Positions 51,862-61,576 of a stretch of DNA of 64,000 nt are shown piece by piece. This DNA comes from Sphingosinicella terrae. GTDB taxonomy: Bacteria > Pseudomonadota > Alphaproteobacteria > Sphingomonadales > Sphingomonadaceae. The position numbers were made by a program, and so were the translations under genes. Numbering within the stretch: position 1 is the first letter of the stretch; each line of letters opens with the position of its first letter. Location of the stretch: assembly GCF_003347635.1 (NCBI RefSeq), contig NZ_QDFY01000006.1, forward strand, positions 62,001-126,000, given 5' to 3'. The notes beneath the pieces are model-generated. The model worked only from the letters and a program-made list of their open reading frames with translations, was not told the DNA's origin and searched no databases.

Positions 51862-52466
51862 GCCTTGCCGACACCCTGCGGGGGGCGCTCGAGCGCGGCC
51901 ATCGCCGCCGTCCCGAGCTGATCCTCGGCGACGTCCTCGAGGAGGAGGAAGTCGGCCGCGGCATCACGCCGGCGGCCGTGCTCGTGCCGATCGTCGAGAG
52001 GCCCGATCCGACCGTCATCCTCACGTTGCGGCCCGAGACGATGCGCAAGCATCCCGGCCAGGTCAGCTTCCCGGGCGGCCGCATCGATCCCGGCGACGCC
52101 GATGCCGTTGCCGCGGCGCTTCGCGAGGCCGAGGAGGAGATCGGACTCGCGCCCGCCGCGGTCGAGGTGATCGGCATAGCCGACCGCTATCGCACCGTCA
52201 CCGGCTTCGAAGTGACGCCCGTCCTGGGCATCCTCCCCCCGGGCCTGTCGCTCACGCCCCATCCGGGCGAGGTCGCCGCGATCTTCGAGGCGCCGCTCGC
52301 TTATCTGCTCGATCCCCGGCATCAGCAGGTCCGGTCGGCCGAATGGCGGGGGCGCGAGCGACATTATTACGAGATAGAGTGGGACGGCCGCAGGATATGG
52401 GGGGCGACCGCCGCCATGATCGTCAACCTGACCCGCCGTCTCGCTTTCGAGGACGCCAGGTCTTGA
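51858..52466 (+). CDS. CoA pyrophosphatase (NUDIX)
   Basis: A 202-residue NUDIX hydrolase of the NudL/CoA pyrophosphatase type. ITPAAVLVPIVERPDPTVIL, then LRPETMRKHPGQVSFPGGRI and the box GDADAVAAALREAEEEIGLA are visible. The HPGQVSFPGG stretch is the CoA-specific signature. It splits CoA or oxidised CoA to 4'-phosphopantetheine and 3',5'-ADP. ATG overlaps the DUF1285 stop; its own stop overlaps the cca start (TTGA), so the three are tightly coupled. Confidence 0.9.
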   Translation: MSLADTLRGALERGHRRRPELILGDVLEEEEVGRGITPAAVLVPIVERPDPTVILTLRPETMRKHPGQVSFPGGRIDPGDADAVAAALREAEEEIGLAPAAVEVIGIADRYRTVTGFEVTPVLGILPPGLSLTPHPGEVAAIFEAPLAYLLDPRHQQVRSAEWRGRERHYYEIEWDGRRIWGATAAMIVNLTRRLAFEDARS

Positions 52467-53662
52467 GACTGCCGCCGGCCAGCTGGCAGAAGCGCGCCGG
52501 CATGACGCGGCTGCTGCGCGTCCTTGGCGCCCAGGACGGCGAGACCCGGTTCGTCGGCGGCTGCGTTCGCGACACCTTGCTCGACATCGAGGTCAACGAC
52601 GTCGACCTGGCGACGCGCCTGCTCCCCGAGGAGGTGGTGACGCGGCTTCAGGCGGCCGGGATCAAGGCGGTCCCGACCGGCCTCGCCCACGGGACCGTCA
52701 CCGCGGTGACCAACGGCCAGCCGGTCGAGGTGACCACCCTTCGCCGCGACGTGGTGACCGACGGGCGCCGGGCGACGGTCGCCTTCACGAGCGAGTGGCG
52801 CGACGATGCGGCCCGCCGCGACTTTACCATCAACGCGCTCAGCGCCGATCCCTCGACGCTCGAGGTCTACGACTATTTCGGCGGGACGGCGGACCTGGAG
52901 GCGCGGCGCGTCCGGTTCATCGGCGACCCGCTGACGCGGATCGCGGAGGACCATCTTCGGATCCTGCGCTTCTTCCGCTTTCACGCCCGCTTCGGCGTGA
53001 GCGAGCCCGACCGCGAAGGACTGGAGGCCTGCACCCGCCGCGCCAACGACCTGATGGCATTGTCGCGCGAGCGGATCGCCGACGAGCTGCTCAAGCTGCT
53101 CGGCCTTCCCGATCCCGGCACCACGTTGCGGCTGATGATCGATCGCGGTATCCTACGGCCGGTCCTGCCCGAGATCGGCGACCCGGGGACGCTCGAGCGC
53201 CTGATTGAGGCGGAACGGCGCGCCGGGATCGCCCCGAACCCGCTGAGGCGGCTCGCGGCCTTGCTTCCCGCCGATCCCGACGTCGCCGCCGCCATCGCCG
53301 CGCGTCTGCGGCTGTCCAAGCAGGCGACGAAGCGGCTGGTCTCGGCCGCCCGGCGCGAGCTCGCTCCCCCCTTCATCCTGGCTTATGCGATCGGCGCGGA
53401 CGAAGCCGTCGACCGCTTCCTGCTCGCCGGCGAGGCGTCGCCGGAGCTGGCGGCGCTGCAGGCCTGGCAGCGCCCGCGGCTGCCGATCGGGGGAGGCGAC
53501 CTCATCCGCCTGGGCCTCGAAGCCGGTCCGGCGGTGGCAAGGGCGATCCGCGCCGTCGAGACGGAATGGGCCGAGGCCGGCTTTCCGTCGGACCGGCAGC
53601 AGGTGCGCGAGATTGCGCGGCGTCACGTCGACCGGGCGCTCGCCGGAGACGCGAAAGGCTGA
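52463..53662 (+). CDS. cca: CCA-adding tRNA nucleotidyltransferase
   Basis: A 399-residue enzyme. RFVGGCVRDTLLDIEVNDVD is the catalytic-site motif with the metal-binding acidic pair, DVVTDGRRATVAF and RRDFTINALSADP follow, and GDPLTRIAEDHLRILRFFRF is the RNA-binding helix region; all of these are class II poly(A)/CCA polymerase features. A helical C-terminal half is present. The start is TTG at 52463, overlapping the NUDIX stop; a later ATG at 52502 would remove residues that are conserved in the family. It repairs the 3' end of tRNAs. Confidence 0.9.
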   Translation: MRLPPASWQKRAGMTRLLRVLGAQDGETRFVGGCVRDTLLDIEVNDVDLATRLLPEEVVTRLQAAGIKAVPTGLAHGTVTAVTNGQPVEVTTLRRDVVTDGRRATVAFTSEWRDDAARRDFTINALSADPSTLEVYDYFGGTADLEARRVRFIGDPLTRIAEDHLRILRFFRFHARFGVSEPDREGLEACTRRANDLMALSRERIADELLKLLGLPDPGTTLRLMIDRGILRPVLPEIGDPGTLERLIEAERRAGIAPNPLRRLAALLPADPDVAAAIAARLRLSKQATKRLVSAARRELAPPFILAYAIGADEAVDRFLLAGEASPELAALQAWQRPRLPIGGGDLIRLGLEAGPAVARAIRAVETEWAEAGFPSDRQQVREIARRHVDRALAGDAKG

Positions 53663-53663
53663 T

Positions 53664-55430
53664 CTACGGCTCTCGTTCCAGCCCGTAGGCGAGGGCCTCG
53701 TCGGCGCAGAGCGGCTCGGAGAAATGATAGCCTTGGCCGTAGGTGCAGCCGAGTTCGGTCAACAGCTCCCGCAGGTCCGCCGAATCGATGCCCTCGGCGG
53801 TCGTCTCCATTCCCAGCGCCCGCGCCAGCGACAGGATGGCGCGGACGATCGCACTGGAATCGCCGCCGGAAAGCATGCCGGCGACGAACGACTGATCGAT
53901 CTTGAGCAGGTCGATCGGCAGCTTCTGGAGCATGGCGAGCGAGGTGAAGCCGGTACCGAAATCGTCCATGGCGATCCGCACCCGGAACTTCTTGAGCGCG
54001 CTCAGCGCTTTCGCCACCCGGTCCGGATCGTGGATGATCGCGCTCTCGGTCAGTTCCAGGGTCAGCCGGTCGCCCGAAATGCCGGCCGCCGCCAGCGCGC
54101 CGGAAACGGCGCCGGCGATATCGTCCCGGCTGATCTGGATCGGCGAGAGGTTGACGCTGATGTGGAATGGAAGGACCCGTCCTGCCCGGCGGTCCCAGTC
54201 GCCCAGGGTGCGGGTCGCGGATTCGAGCGCCCACCGGCCGAGCTGGACGATCAGGCCCGATTCCTCGGCCACCGGGATGAATTCCGCCGGTGCGACCGGC
54301 TGGCCGTCGAGCTGCCAGCGCGCGAGCGCCTCGAAGCCCGCGACCTTTCCGCTGTCGAGGTCGATCAGGGGCTGGTAGGCCAGCTTCAGTTCCTCCGCCT
54401 CGATCGCGCAGCGAAGCTCGGTCTCGATGCTGAAGCGGCGGCGTACGGCCGCCGCCTGGATCGGCTCGTAGACCTGCGTCGAGCCGAGCCGCTTGGCGCG
54501 CTTCAGCGCGAACTGGGCGTTGCGCAGCACCTCGTCGGCATTGGAGACGCCGAGATTGAGGATCGCGCAGCCGATCGCACAATCGACCCTGATCTCGAGC
54601 TCCGAGAGGCGGAAGGGAAGGGTCAGCACCGCCTTGATGCGCTCGGCGGCCCGAAGCGCGTCGGGCAGGCCGCGGTCGAGCCGCAGCAGGATCCCGAATT
54701 CGTCGCCGGAGGTGCGGGCGAGCATGTCGGAGGGGCGCAAGGCGGAGACCAGCCGTCGGGCGAAGGTGATGAGCAACTCGTCGCCCGCCAGAGCGCCCAT
54801 GCATTCGTTGACCCGGCTGAAGCGGGTCATGTCGACGGCAAGCACGGCATAGCTGCCTTCGCGGAAGGTTGGATCGGCGAGGACGGCGTCGACCTTCTCG
54901 TTGAAGGCGAATCGGTTCGGAAGGCCGGTAAGGCTGTCGCGCAGCATCTCCGAGCGCAGGCTCTTCTCGGTCTCGACCTGGGCGGTCCGATCGATCATCG
55001 ACAGGAGCAGGCGCGGCGGATGGCCCGGCAGACGCTTCAGGCGCGCGAAACGGACGGTGAAGTGGCGGCCGGCGATGCTCCGTCCGTCGGCCGTCTCGAA
55101 CTGATAGGCCGGATCATCCGATCGGATGAAGGTGGCAAGGCGGGTGCCGATCGGGCCGCCGCGCAGCACGGGGATATGCGAGACGCGCCGATCGCCCATC
55201 CGCTCGTCCCATTCCGCGATGGTGCGGAAATGGTCGTTGGCACATTCGACGCAGGCGCCGTCCTCGGCGAGCGTGATCATCACCGCGGCGATCGGGAGCG
55301 CATCGAGATAGGCCTGACGGACCTGGCCGAGCAGCCGATCCAGGTCGGAAGAGAGCGGCGTGCGCCCGGGCGCCTCGATGGCGGCACCTGAGGGCGATCG
55401 GCCTCGCCCGCGCGTCTCGGCGGCATGCAT
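53664..55430 (-). CDS. GGDEF-EAL c-di-GMP signalling protein
   Basis: A 588-residue soluble protein. A PAS-like domain (about 30-150) is followed by a GGDEF domain with the signature SGDEF in RTSGDEFGILL, and an EAL domain with FEALARW, ELTES, MDDFGTGFTSL, LKIDQSFVAGM and QGYHFSEPL. All main EAL catalytic motifs are present, so it probably hydrolyses c-di-GMP. The GGDEF half has a Ser for the first Gly but otherwise looks intact. It has no membrane segments. Convergent with cca and upstream of parC on the same strand. Confidence 0.88.
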   Translation of the reverse strand: MHAAETRGRGRSPSGAAIEAPGRTPLSSDLDRLLGQVRQAYLDALPIAAVMITLAEDGACVECANDHFRTIAEWDERMGDRRVSHIPVLRGGPIGTRLATFIRSDDPAYQFETADGRSIAGRHFTVRFARLKRLPGHPPRLLLSMIDRTAQVETEKSLRSEMLRDSLTGLPNRFAFNEKVDAVLADPTFREGSYAVLAVDMTRFSRVNECMGALAGDELLITFARRLVSALRPSDMLARTSGDEFGILLRLDRGLPDALRAAERIKAVLTLPFRLSELEIRVDCAIGCAILNLGVSNADEVLRNAQFALKRAKRLGSTQVYEPIQAAAVRRRFSIETELRCAIEAEELKLAYQPLIDLDSGKVAGFEALARWQLDGQPVAPAEFIPVAEESGLIVQLGRWALESATRTLGDWDRRAGRVLPFHISVNLSPIQISRDDIAGAVSGALAAAGISGDRLTLELTESAIIHDPDRVAKALSALKKFRVRIAMDDFGTGFTSLAMLQKLPIDLLKIDQSFVAGMLSGGDSSAIVRAILSLARALGMETTAEGIDSADLRELLTELGCTYGQGYHFSEPLCADEALAYGLEREP

Positions 55431-55500
55431 GGCCGAAGCGATAAACGAACAGGGTTAACGCTTTATTTCGAATCGGACGCGTCGCGACGCGGTGCGCCCC

Positions 55501-57741
55501 TCAGTCGGCGAAGCGGTTGTCGCGCGGGAAGCCGACCGGGGGCATCCGCCCGGCGGCGCCGCGGGCGGTGCGCCACGCATTGAGATCGGTCTCGGTGCGC
55601 GTGCGGCCGCTGTCGCCGCCCATCGACCAGGACAGCCCCTGAGCGAAGACGAAGGTGGTCGCGTCGGAGAGGCCGCCATCCCGAAAGCGCTGGAGCTGCA
55701 CGCCCTGGCCGCGCCCCATCTCCGGCAGCTCGCTCAAGGGATAGACCACCATCTTGCGATTCTCGCCGATCACCGCCACGAAATCGTCCCCGGGCGCGAT
55801 CGGATGGACGACCTTGAGCCGGGCGTCCGTGCGCAGATTGACCACCTGCTTGCCCTTCCGGGTCTCGGCCACGGCGGCGGCGGCGGCGGTGACGAAGCCG
55901 CGGCCGTCCGATGAGGCGAGCAGCAGCTTCTCCGCCTGCCCGGCGGGGAACAAGGCGAGGACATTGCCCTCCCCTTCTATGTCGACCATCAGCTTGACCG
56001 GCTCGCCGAAGCCGCGCCCGCCGGGAAGCTTGTCGGCACCGAGCGTGTAGAAGCGGCCGGCGGTGGAGGCGAGCAGCAGCTTGTCGGTCGTGTAGGCGTG
56101 GAAGAAGAATTGGGAGGCATCGCCCTCCTTGAACTTCAGGGCCTCCGGGTTCGACAGCTCGACATGGCCCTTCATCGCCCGGATCCAGCCGCGCTTCGAC
56201 ATGATCACGGTGATCGGCTCGCGCTCGATCATCGCCTCGAGCGGAATCTCGCGGGCGGGACCTGCTTCCTCGATCAGCGTCCGGCGGCGGCCGAGCTCTG
56301 TGTCCGGGCCGTAGCGGTCGCGCAGCGCCGCCAGATCCTTCTTCAGGCGCGTGCGCTGCCGGGCCGGGGATTCGATCAGCTTGCGCAGCTCCTCGCGCTC
56401 GGCGATCAAGGCGTCGCGCTCGCGGCGAAGCTCCATCTCCTCCAGCTTGCGCAACGAACGCAGCCGCATGTTGAGGATCGCCTCGGCCTGGCGGTCGGTG
56501 AGCGCGAACTCCGCGATCAGCACCGGCTTGGGCTCGTCCTCGGTGCGGATGATCTGGATGACTCGATCGAGATTGAGGAAGGCGACGATATAGCCTTCGA
56601 GCAGCTCGAGCCGATCGTCGATCTTGGCGACGCGATGCTCGGCGCGACGCACGAGCACCTCGAGCTGGAACGTCACCCATTCGCCGAGCACGTCCTTGAG
56701 GCCCATCACCCGCGGCGTGCGGCTGGCATCGAGGACGTTGAGATTGAGCGGAATACGGACCTCGAGATCGGTCAGCCGGAACAGACTGTCCATCAGCAGC
56801 TGCGGATCCACCGTGCGGCTGCGCGGCTCGAGGACGATCCGGATCTCCTCGGCCGATTCGTCGAGCACGTCGGCGAGGATCGGCAGCTTCTTGTCGGTGA
56901 TCAGGGTGGCGATCTGCTCGATCAGCTTGGCCTTGGGAACCTGATAGGGGACCTCGGTGATGACCGCGGTCCACATGCCCTGCCCCGCTTTCTCGATCTC
57001 CCACTTGGCACGGACGCGAAAGGCGCCGCGGCCGGTGGCATAGGCCAGGGCGATCGACTCGCCCGAGTCGACGAGCACCCCGCCGGTCGGGAAGTCGGGC
57101 CCGGCGATGAAGTCCATCATCGCCGAAGCCTCGGCCTTCGGATTGTCGATCAGATGGACCGCCGCGTCGATCACCTCCGCGACATTGTGCGGCGGGATCG
57201 ACGTCGCCATGCCGACCGCGATGCCGCTGGCGCCGTTGGCGAGCAGGTTGGGGAACAGGCCGGGAAAGACCTCCGGCTCCTCCTCCTCGCCATTGTAGGT
57301 GGGCCGGAACTCGACCGTCCCCTCGTCGAGCCCGGCCATCAGGTCGTTGGCGGCGAGGGTCAGGCGCGCCTCGGTATAGCGCATCGCCGCCGCATTATCG
57401 CCGTCGACATTGCCGAAATTGCCCTGGCCGTCGACCAGCGGGTAGCGGAGCGAGAAGGTCTGCGCGAGACGGACCATCGCATCATAGACCGACTGGTCGC
57501 CATGGGGATGATATTTGCCGATGACGTCGCCGACGACGCGGGCACATTTCTTGTAGCCCGTCGCCGGATCCAGTCGCAGCAGCCGCATCGCCCAGAGCAG
57601 CCGGCGGTGGACCGGCTTCAGCCCGTCGCGCAGGTCCGGCAGCGACCTCGCGGTGATCGTGGAGAGAGCATAGACGAGGTAGCGCTGGGACAGAGCATCG
57701 TCGAAGGGCGCTTCGACGATCTGGTCGAATTCATCACTCAT
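55501..57741 (-). CDS. parC: DNA topoisomerase IV subunit A
   Basis: A 746-residue type II topoisomerase subunit. [20 protein letters not shown] opens the breakage-reunion domain; [20 protein letters not shown] and [20 protein letters not shown] precede [10 protein letters not shown] with the active Tyr. The C-terminal half has the beta-pinwheel with [20 protein letters not shown]. Positions matching E. coli Ser80 and Glu84 are Gln and Asp, the usual alphaproteobacterial state rather than resistance changes. It decatenates daughter chromosomes; parE is not in the window. Confidence 0.94.
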   Translation of the reverse strand: MSDEFDQIVEAPFDDALSQRYLVYALSTITARSLPDLRDGLKPVHRRLLWAMRLLRLDPATGYKKCARVVGDVIGKYHPHGDQSVYDAMVRLAQTFSLRYPLVDGQGNFGNVDGDNAAAMRYTEARLTLAANDLMAGLDEGTVEFRPTYNGEEEEPEVFPGLFPNLLANGASGIAVGMATSIPPHNVAEVIDAAVHLIDNPKAEASAMMDFIAGPDFPTGGVLVDSGESIALAYATGRGAFRVRAKWEIEKAGQGMWTAVITEVPYQVPKAKLIEQIATLITDKKLPILADVLDESAEEIRIVLEPRSRTVDPQLLMDSLFRLTDLEVRIPLNLNVLDASRTPRVMGLKDVLGEWVTFQLEVLVRRAEHRVAKIDDRLELLEGYIVAFLNLDRVIQIIRTEDEPKPVLIAEFALTDRQAEAILNMRLRSLRKLEEMELRRERDALIAEREELRKLIESPARQRTRLKKDLAALRDRYGPDTELGRRRTLIEEAGPAREIPLEAMIEREPITVIMSKRGWIRAMKGHVELSNPEALKFKEGDASQFFFHAYTTDKLLLASTAGRFYTLGADKLPGGRGFGEPVKLMVDIEGEGNVLALFPAGQAEKLLLASSDGRGFVTAAAAAVAETRKGKQVVNLRTDARLKVVHPIAPGDDFVAVIGENRKMVVYPLSELPEMGRGQGVQLQRFRDGGLSDATTFVFAQGLSWSMGGDSGRTRTETDLNAWRTARGAAGRMPPVGFPRDNRFAD

Positions 57742-57884
57742 GGCGGAGCGTTAGCAGGCACCCTCCGGCAAGGCGAGAGGCACCCCGCCGACCTTCCGCG
57801 GAGCGCCTTCCGGTAAGGCCAACTAGTAAGTGACGGCGTATTTTGAATGTGGTATGTTGTATCATCACAATATGGAGAGGAGCG

Positions 57885-58856
57885 ATGACCGCAGGCAAGT
57901 TCAACCCGCTGGCACTGGTTCTGTGCATTGCCGCCGTCCTGGCCCTCGGCTGGGCCGTCGTCACGATGACCGCATCGCGCGAGGCGCCCCATTTCGAAGC
58001 GCCGCCGCTGCGGGCGATGAACGCGCCCGCCGATCCGCCGTCGCTCGAGATGATGCCATCGGTTTCGACTCCGCGCCTTCCGCCGCCCCGTACCGGCGGC
58101 CAGAGGGCGGGCCCCGACGTCGCCCTCGCGAGCGCGCCCGGAGTCGCCTTCAGCTATCTTTATGCCTTCCAGCTGCCGGGGGAGCGCATCGCCGGGATCC
58201 AGGAGCAGCATGCGCGCGCCTGCGAGCGTCTCGGGGCGAGCCGCTGCCGGATTACCGCCATGCAGTACCGGGCGGCCGATCCGGCGACTGTCGAGGCGAT
58301 GCTCAGCCTCAAGGTCGAACCCTCGTTAGCCCGCCGCTTCGGCCAGCTGGGCAGCGAAGCGGTGGAGCGCGCCGCTGGCACGCTCGTCGACGTGGAGATA
58401 TCGGGCCTGGACGTCGATGCCTCGATCCGTTCCGCGGCTCGCCGCGTCGTCGAGCTGCAGGAGGAGCTGCGCCGCATCGAAGGGCGGCTCGGCTCGCGTC
58501 TCTCACCGGAAGAGCGCGTGCGGTTGGACGCCGAAGCACTGCAGCTGCGTCAATCTATCCGCGCCGTCCAAGACAGCCGGATCGACCAGCGCGATTCGCT
58601 CGCCTCGACCCCGATGGCCTTCCATTACCGTTCGACCCCTGCGGTCGCCGAGGCCCGCGAGACGCCAAGCCTGGCGGCGAGCGCGGATCGCGCCATCGCC
58701 AATTTCATGTCGGGCGTGACGATCCTGCTGATCGTCGTCGTGACCTTGCTGCCCTGGGCGATCGCTGCCGCGACCGGCTGGGGGATCTTCCGCCTTTTCC
58801 GACCCAGGCCGAAAGCAGTGGCGCCGGACCCCGTCGAAGTCGCGGCAACCGGCTGA
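57885..58856 (+). CDS. DUF4349 membrane protein (first of a pair)
   Basis: A 323-residue protein. One N-terminal helix (LALVLCIAAVLALGWAVVTM) anchors a periplasmic DUF4349 region with VAFSYLYAFQLPGERIAGIQ, RACERLGASRCRITAMQYRA and SIRSAARRVVELQEELRRIE (coiled coil), then a C-terminal helix (GVTILLIVVVTLLPWAIAAA) and basic tail. The ATG at 57885 has GGAG 7 bp upstream. It is a paralogue of the gene at 59628-60557, which matches over most of its length. DUF4349 proteins are of unknown function in the envelope. A weak promoter-like pair (GTGACG / TATGTT, 17-bp gap) lies upstream near 57831-57860. Confidence 0.82.
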   Translation: MTAGKFNPLALVLCIAAVLALGWAVVTMTASREAPHFEAPPLRAMNAPADPPSLEMMPSVSTPRLPPPRTGGQRAGPDVALASAPGVAFSYLYAFQLPGERIAGIQEQHARACERLGASRCRITAMQYRAADPATVEAMLSLKVEPSLARRFGQLGSEAVERAAGTLVDVEISGLDVDASIRSAARRVVELQEELRRIEGRLGSRLSPEERVRLDAEALQLRQSIRAVQDSRIDQRDSLASTPMAFHYRSTPAVAEARETPSLAASADRAIANFMSGVTILLIVVVTLLPWAIAAATGWGIFRLFRPRPKAVAPDPVEVAATG

Positions 58857-58899
58857 GCCGGCCGCGGAACCCGCGGAGGCGCTGAAGGCTTTGCCGTCC

Positions 58900-59517
58900 A
58901 TGGGTCACGTCATCCTGCTCGGCGATTCGATCTTCGACAATGCGCGCTACGTGCCCGGCGGCCCCGACGTCGTCCGCCAGCTCCGCGCCGCCTTGCCCGC
59001 CGGCTGGCAGGCGAGCCTGCTCGCGGTGGACGGCGCGGTCGTCGCCGACGTCGCGCGGCAGATCGGCCGCATCCCGGCGGACGCCACCCATCTCGTCGTC
59101 AGCGCCGGCGGCAACGATGCCCTCGGCGCGTCTCACCTGCTCGGGGCGCGCGCCGCCACCGTCGCCGAGGCGGTCGGGCTGCTGGCGGAGGCGCAGCAGG
59201 CCTTTGCCGCCGCCTATGGGCGAATGATCGCAGACCTCGCCGCAACCGGCCTGCCCATTGCCGCCTGCACCATCTACGATACCCCGCGCTCGGCGCCCGA
59301 CCACCGGATCATCCGCACGGCCCTGTCGATCTTTAACGACGTCATCACCCGCAGCGCCTTCGCCCGCAGCGCCGGGCTCGTCGACCTTCGCCTGATCTGC
59401 GACCAGGACGAGGATTACGCCAATTCAATCGAGCCCTCCGCCCGAGGCGGAGCCAAGATCGCCACCGCCATCGCCCGCCTGGTCGGCGGAACGGGTGGCA
59501 GCGCGGTCATAGCCTGA
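58900..59517 (+). CDS. SGNH/GDSL-type hydrolase with altered His
   Basis: A 205-residue protein. Block I is GHVILLGDSIFDNARYVPGG with the nucleophilic Ser, block III is HLVVSAGGNDALGASH with Asn, and the end reads YANSIEPSARGGAKIATAIA. The usual DxxH of block V, which supplies the base, is not there; the expected His position holds Glu-Pro-Ser. It may use another residue or be inactive. It lies 43 bp after the first DUF4349 gene in the same direction and before the second. The start could also be TTG at 58891. Confidence 0.75.
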   Translation: MGHVILLGDSIFDNARYVPGGPDVVRQLRAALPAGWQASLLAVDGAVVADVARQIGRIPADATHLVVSAGGNDALGASHLLGARAATVAEAVGLLAEAQQAFAAAYGRMIADLAATGLPIAACTIYDTPRSAPDHRIIRTALSIFNDVITRSAFARSAGLVDLRLICDQDEDYANSIEPSARGGAKIATAIARLVGGTGGSAVIA

Positions 59518-59567
59518 GGCCTTCGAAGCGCGTTGGCGCGAGGCTTCGCCAGTCCAAGCAGGCTGAC

Positions 59568-59608
59568 TTGCCATTCTCTACCGATCGAGTAGAGTAGCTT
59601 GAGAGAAT
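59568..59608 (+). promoter_or_regulatory. Promoter and inverted repeats before the second DUF4349 gene
   Basis: TTGCCA (59568-59573) and TAGAGT (59590-59595) form a -35/-10 pair with a 16-bp spacer. The spacer holds CTCTAC-CGATCGA-GTAGAG (59576-59594), a perfect 6-bp inverted repeat, and an outer pair ATTCTCT (59573-59579) / AGAGAAT (59602-59608) brackets it. The arrangement suggests an operator or an RNA hairpin at the transcript start. The DUF4349 ATG is 20 bp further on. Confidence 0.5.
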
Positions 59609-59627
59609 AGAAGAAGGGGAGGCTTCG

Positions 59628-60557
59628 ATGCGTCGTCCGATCGTTCTTGCCATGGTCCTGCTTGCCGCCGGCTGCGGCCGCCCCGAACCGAGCAGCGAAG
59701 CGCCGCGCGAGCAGATGCAGACCTTCGACGTCGCCGAAGACGCTTCGCCGGCGACCGCGCCTGGCGCGGCCTCGCGCGAGGCGGGGCCCGATGTCGGCCC
59801 CACCGCGGCGCCCGGCGTCGCCTTCAACTATCGCTACGCCTTCCGCCTGCCGGCCGAGCAGATCGCAACCGTGCAGGAGCAGCATGCGCGGGCCTGTGAA
59901 AGCCTCGGGCTGTCGCGCTGCCGCATCACCGGGATGCGCTACCGAGTCATCAACGAGCGCGACGTCGAGGCGATGCTCGCCTTCAAGCTCGACCCGGCGA
60001 TCGCCCGCCAATTCGGTCAGCAGGGCGTGGCCGCCGTCACCGAGAAGGACGGGATGCTCGTCGAGAGCGAGATCACCGGCACCGACGTGGGGACGACGAT
60101 CCGCACCGCCGGCCGCAACATTGCCGAGATGAATGCGGAGCTGAGCCGGCTGGAGGCCGAGCTCGCCCGCGGCGGCAAGTCGACGAGCGAGCGCCAACAG
60201 CTCGAATATCAGGCGCAGCAGCTGCGCCAGTCGATCCGTGCCCAGCAGGCGACGCGCGAGGAGCAGCAAGACGCGCTCGCCAACACGCCTATGGTGTTCA
60301 ATTACGGATCGGGCGACCTCGTCCCGGGATATCAGGAACCGTCCTTCCGCGACGCCGCCCGCCGCGCATGGGACAATTTCCTCCAAGGCCTGCTCGTCCT
60401 GTTCGTGATCGTCGTCACCTTACTGCCCTGGGCGCTGCTGGCGGGGTTGATCTGGTGGGCGGCGCTGGCGATCCGACGCCGCCTCCGCCGGCGGTCGGCG
60501 GCGACCGGAGAGCCCGACCGCAATCCGGACGAAGTCAGTCCGCCGACGGCGGCGTGA
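59628..60557 (+). CDS. DUF4349 lipoprotein (second of a pair)
   Basis: A 309-residue envelope protein. A lipoprotein signal with lipobox LLAAGC (residue 16) is followed by a periplasmic DUF4349 region: VAFNYRYAFRLPAEQIATVQ, EQHARACESLGLSRCRITGM, a coiled coil (MNAELSRLEAELARGGKSTS) and a helix LLVLFVIVVTLLPWALLAGL near residue 265, then a basic tail. It matches the protein at 57885-58856, but that copy has a membrane helix instead of a lipid anchor. AGGGGAGG precedes the ATG. Its last 23 bp overlap the end of the convergent LysR gene. Confidence 0.85.
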   Translation: MRRPIVLAMVLLAAGCGRPEPSSEAPREQMQTFDVAEDASPATAPGAASREAGPDVGPTAAPGVAFNYRYAFRLPAEQIATVQEQHARACESLGLSRCRITGMRYRVINERDVEAMLAFKLDPAIARQFGQQGVAAVTEKDGMLVESEITGTDVGTTIRTAGRNIAEMNAELSRLEAELARGGKSTSERQQLEYQAQQLRQSIRAQQATREEQQDALANTPMVFNYGSGDLVPGYQEPSFRDAARRAWDNFLQGLLVLFVIVVTLLPWALLAGLIWWAALAIRRRLRRRSAATGEPDRNPDEVSPPTAA

Positions 60558-61467
60558 ACACCTCGGGCCGTTCCAACGCGCGGAATTCGCCGAGTTCGCG
60601 CATCATCCATTCGCGGAAGGCGACGACCTTGGGCTGCGACCTCTTATACTCGGGATAGACCATCCAGTAACAGCCATGCGTGTCGCAGATGTCAGGGAAG
60701 ATTTCGACGAGGCGGCCGCTCTGCAGCTCATTGCGCCAGAAGATCGGCGTCAGCAGCACCACGCCGGCACCGGCCAAGGCGGCATTGCCCTCCATCACCT
60801 GGGTATCGAAGCGGATACCGGTCGGCCGCTCCTGCGCCTGGTGCTCGACGCCCGCGTGCGCGAACCAGCTGCACCACCAATCGTCGTCGGCGCTTACCCG
60901 CGGCGCGTTCAACAGATCGGCCGGTTGCTCGATTCGCAGCCTGTCCCGGACCTGCGGCGTGCAGATCGGCGTGGAGTGGACGCGGAACAGGAAATGGCGA
61001 CGCAGGCCCGGCCATTCGCTTTTTCCCCTGACGAAGCGGATGCCGATATCGACTTCCTCCCGCGCGAAATCGACGAGCCGATTATCGGTGCTGAGCCGCA
61101 CCGCGAGGTCGGGATGCTCCAGCTGGAACCCGCCCAGCCGCGCCGCGAGCCAGTTGGCCGCCATCGAATGGGTGGCGCTGACCCCGAGGACGCCGCCATC
61201 CTCGGCCAACGCGCTCGAAAAGGCGTCGGCGATGCTGTCCAGGCCGGTGGAGACGAGGGGGGCCGCCCGTCTGCCGGCGTCGGTCAGCGTCACCCGACCC
61301 TTGCTGCGCGTGAACAGCGGCATGCCAAGCCGTTCTTCCAACAAGCGAATCTGATAGCTGACCGCCGCTTGGGTCATGCCGAGCTCGGCCGCGGCCGAGG
61401 TGAAATTCTGGTGGCGGGCGGCGGATTCGAAGACCCGGACGGCACTGAGGGGCGGCAGTCGGCGCAT
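60535..61467 (-). CDS. LysR-family regulator, GcvA-like
   Basis: A 310-residue regulator. The start RRLPPLSAVRVFESAARHQN with FTSAAAELGMTQAAVSYQIR is typical of GcvA-type LysR proteins, followed by LEERLGMPLFTRSKGRVTLT. The effector domain has VSATHSMAANWLAARLGGFQ and the GcvA-like DDWWCSWFAHAGV region. It is read towards the DUF4349 pair and away from the small genes at 61.5 kb. Targets cannot be told; the nearest metabolic genes are the kynurenine-type pair at 62.1 kb. Confidence 0.88.
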   Translation of the reverse strand: MRRLPPLSAVRVFESAARHQNFTSAAAELGMTQAAVSYQIRLLEERLGMPLFTRSKGRVTLTDAGRRAAPLVSTGLDSIADAFSSALAEDGGVLGVSATHSMAANWLAARLGGFQLEHPDLAVRLSTDNRLVDFAREEVDIGIRFVRGKSEWPGLRRHFLFRVHSTPICTPQVRDRLRIEQPADLLNAPRVSADDDWWCSWFAHAGVEHQAQERPTGIRFDTQVMEGNAALAGAGVVLLTPIFWRNELQSGRLVEIFPDICDTHGCYWMVYPEYKRSQPKVVAFREWMMRELGEFRALERPEVFTPPSAD

Positions 61468-61576
61468 GGCTGAAGCATAAGCGGCCCTTATGGCCCGTGT
61501 CGAGACTTTCGTTGGCGCTGCCGGCCGCTGCGAGCCAATTGAGGAGCATCCAGTCTCCAGTGGAAAGGATCGAACG

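Noticed and set aside
55501-57741. Quinolone-resistance changes in ParC
   Set aside because: Gln and Asp at the positions of E. coli Ser80 and Glu84 are the usual residues in alphaproteobacterial ParC, so they do not indicate selected resistance.
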